A stretch of 64,000 bases of DNA from Mesostigma viride. Its lineage: Eukaryota; Streptophyta; Mesostigmatophyceae; Mesostigmatales; Mesostigmataceae. The stretch lies in NCBI GenBank assembly GCA_009746045.1, contig RPFO01000164.1, positions 4,289,151 through 4,353,150 of the forward strand. Direction: 5' to 3'. The notes beneath the pieces were generated by a model. That model had not been told where the DNA came from. It did not search any database and saw only the letters and a program-made list of their open reading frames with translations. A program made the translations under genes and the position numbers. The stretch's first letter is position 1, and the number at the start of each line of letters is the position of its first letter. Of this stretch, positions 63,180 to 64,000 are shown one piece after another.

Positions 63180-63824
63180 ATGGCAATGAGTGAAACTGAG
63201 AACCAGAGGGCAAAACGCCTGTGTTATGCAAATACTTTAGGTGTTTGCGTGTTAGATCATGAAGATGGGGCAGATAACCAATGTCAGGGGAGATTGACGT
63301 GCAGGTGCTTTGTGTACGTCGAAAATATTGTTCATGAACGGATTTTGGCAACGGTGAAGAAATTCTGGAAGCTACGTAGATGGCATGATAGGTCAGTATG
63401 CTGTTCGGTTTTACAATTTCTTTTTCCGCCCAGTAGCTGCGGATATCGCGAGTATGGGTTATGGTACGCTTCTGGGCTAATGGGCGACCCGGGCAACAGA
63501 GGGACCTGGGCAGTTAGATGGGTCAAAGAGTCTCCATTTTTTCGTCGTGATATCGCAGTCACGCCTGGCGAAAACCACGGCGAGCGCGAGCCATATTTTA
63601 CTTTTGCCGCAAGGCTGGGTGCTTCCCGGGCGTCACCGTCCTTTAATATATATTTCTTGAGCTGTTCCGCGCAGCTGGCGGCCTGGGCGCACGTCAAGAA
63701 CAAGGTTCCGGATGTCATCCGCAACCGCGTCGTTCTAAATAAGCGTGTCAAGAGTATCGTAGCTTATAACTCCCGCAGACTTTATGATTCCGGTTCTTTT
63801 CGATGCCCAACGTCGTGGTTGTGA
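63180..63824 (+). CDS. Hypothetical open frame, 214 codons
   Basis: An uninterrupted ATG-started frame, longer than chance frames nearby, begins MAMSETENQRAKRLCY and ends in CPTSWL at TGA. It lacks recognisable domains, and its codon use is less GC3-rich than that of the three real genes. A 139-codon minus-strand frame (63332-63751) overlaps it, so which strand, if either, is coding is unclear. I do not recognise the product. Confidence 0.2.
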   Translation: MAMSETENQRAKRLCYANTLGVCVLDHEDGADNQCQGRLTCRCFVYVENIVHERILATVKKFWKLRRWHDRSVCCSVLQFLFPPSSCGYREYGLWYASGLMGDPGNRGTWAVRWVKESPFFRRDIAVTPGENHGEREPYFTFAARLGASRASPSFNIYFLSCSAQLAAWAHVKNKVPDVIRNRVVLNKRVKSIVAYNSRRLYDSGSFRCPTSWL

Positions 63825-64000
63825 TTACGCCTATGTCCGGGGAACTTAAAGGAAGTTTGCTGGGTAATGCTTTCTTTTCCCGTGTTGTCACTGAAAAGGT
63901 AAACGGCCTTGTGTCGTCAAAACAGCAGCAAGCAGAAGTCACTGTGCTTAGAATTGCAATGTGGTAGTTTGATTTAAAACATATACTGCCTTGTTGCTGA
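63825..64000. other. Right end of window
   Basis: No supportable feature. Confidence 0.4.

Overview
The window looks like nuclear DNA of a green-lineage (plant-type) eukaryote with intron-rich genes and very many repeats. Three multi-exon genes could be assembled by eye with consistent splice phases. They are a zinc-independent NADPH oxidoreductase of the PTGR1/2-alkenal-reductase type (6693-11900, +, 3 exons), a cytosolic plant-type 4-alpha-glucanotransferase DPE2 (36565-20055, -, 20 exons, 945 codons) and a CHUP1-type chloroplast-positioning protein (39534-47416, +, 7 exons, 890 codons). DPE2 plus CHUP1, together with an apparent U12-type AT-AC intron in DPE2, point to the streptophyte side of the green lineage, probably an alga with a repeat-rich genome. 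That taxonomic reading is inference; no rRNA, tRNA or organelle marker is present to fix it.

Layout. 1-5385: a large inverted repeat built from 21-bp arrays and AACGTTAG-bearing arrays around a core with a SINE copy and a hairpin-tail element. 6.7-11.9 kb: the reductase, whose first intron holds a 10-bp repeat array and long G/C runs. 12.4-15.5 kb: a minus-strand LINE, split by a younger plus-strand retroelement with a (TTAC)n tail and an 11-bp target-site duplication. 15.84-19.24 kb: a 3.4-kb element with terminal inverted repeats; a second, nearly identical copy lies in opposite orientation at 51.05-55.44 kb, so the pair brackets DPE2 and CHUP1. 20.1-36.6 kb: DPE2, with a hAT-like element in intron 3. 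36.6-39.5 kb: divergent intergenic region. 39.5-47.4 kb: CHUP1. 48.8-50.0 kb: LINE debris. 54.4-55.4 kb: a tandem tRNA-related SINE array inserted in the second large element. 57.7-59.2 kb: about 1.5 kb of GTT repeat. 59.7-61.6 kb: a 173-bp satellite. 61.8-62.3 kb: a broken reading frame. 62.3-62.95 kb: a 120-bp tandem repeat.

The most unusual pattern is that many introns of DPE2 and CHUP1 begin or end with tandem or dispersed copies of the neighbouring exon-intron junction itself. Exon end plus 5' splice site, or 3' splice site plus exon start, is repeated 2 to about 12 times in units of 23, 38, 53, 58 and 84 bp, or as degenerate dispersed copies. Eight junctions in the two genes show it, and the reductase has a related array abutting an acceptor. 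This looks like a recurrent process of junction-seeded minisatellite growth that lengthens introns and creates rows of decoy splice sites.

Functionally, DPE2 and CHUP1 are divergent neighbours, both tied to chloroplast biology (cytosolic maltose use; light-driven chloroplast movement). No evidence in the sequence shows that they are co-regulated.
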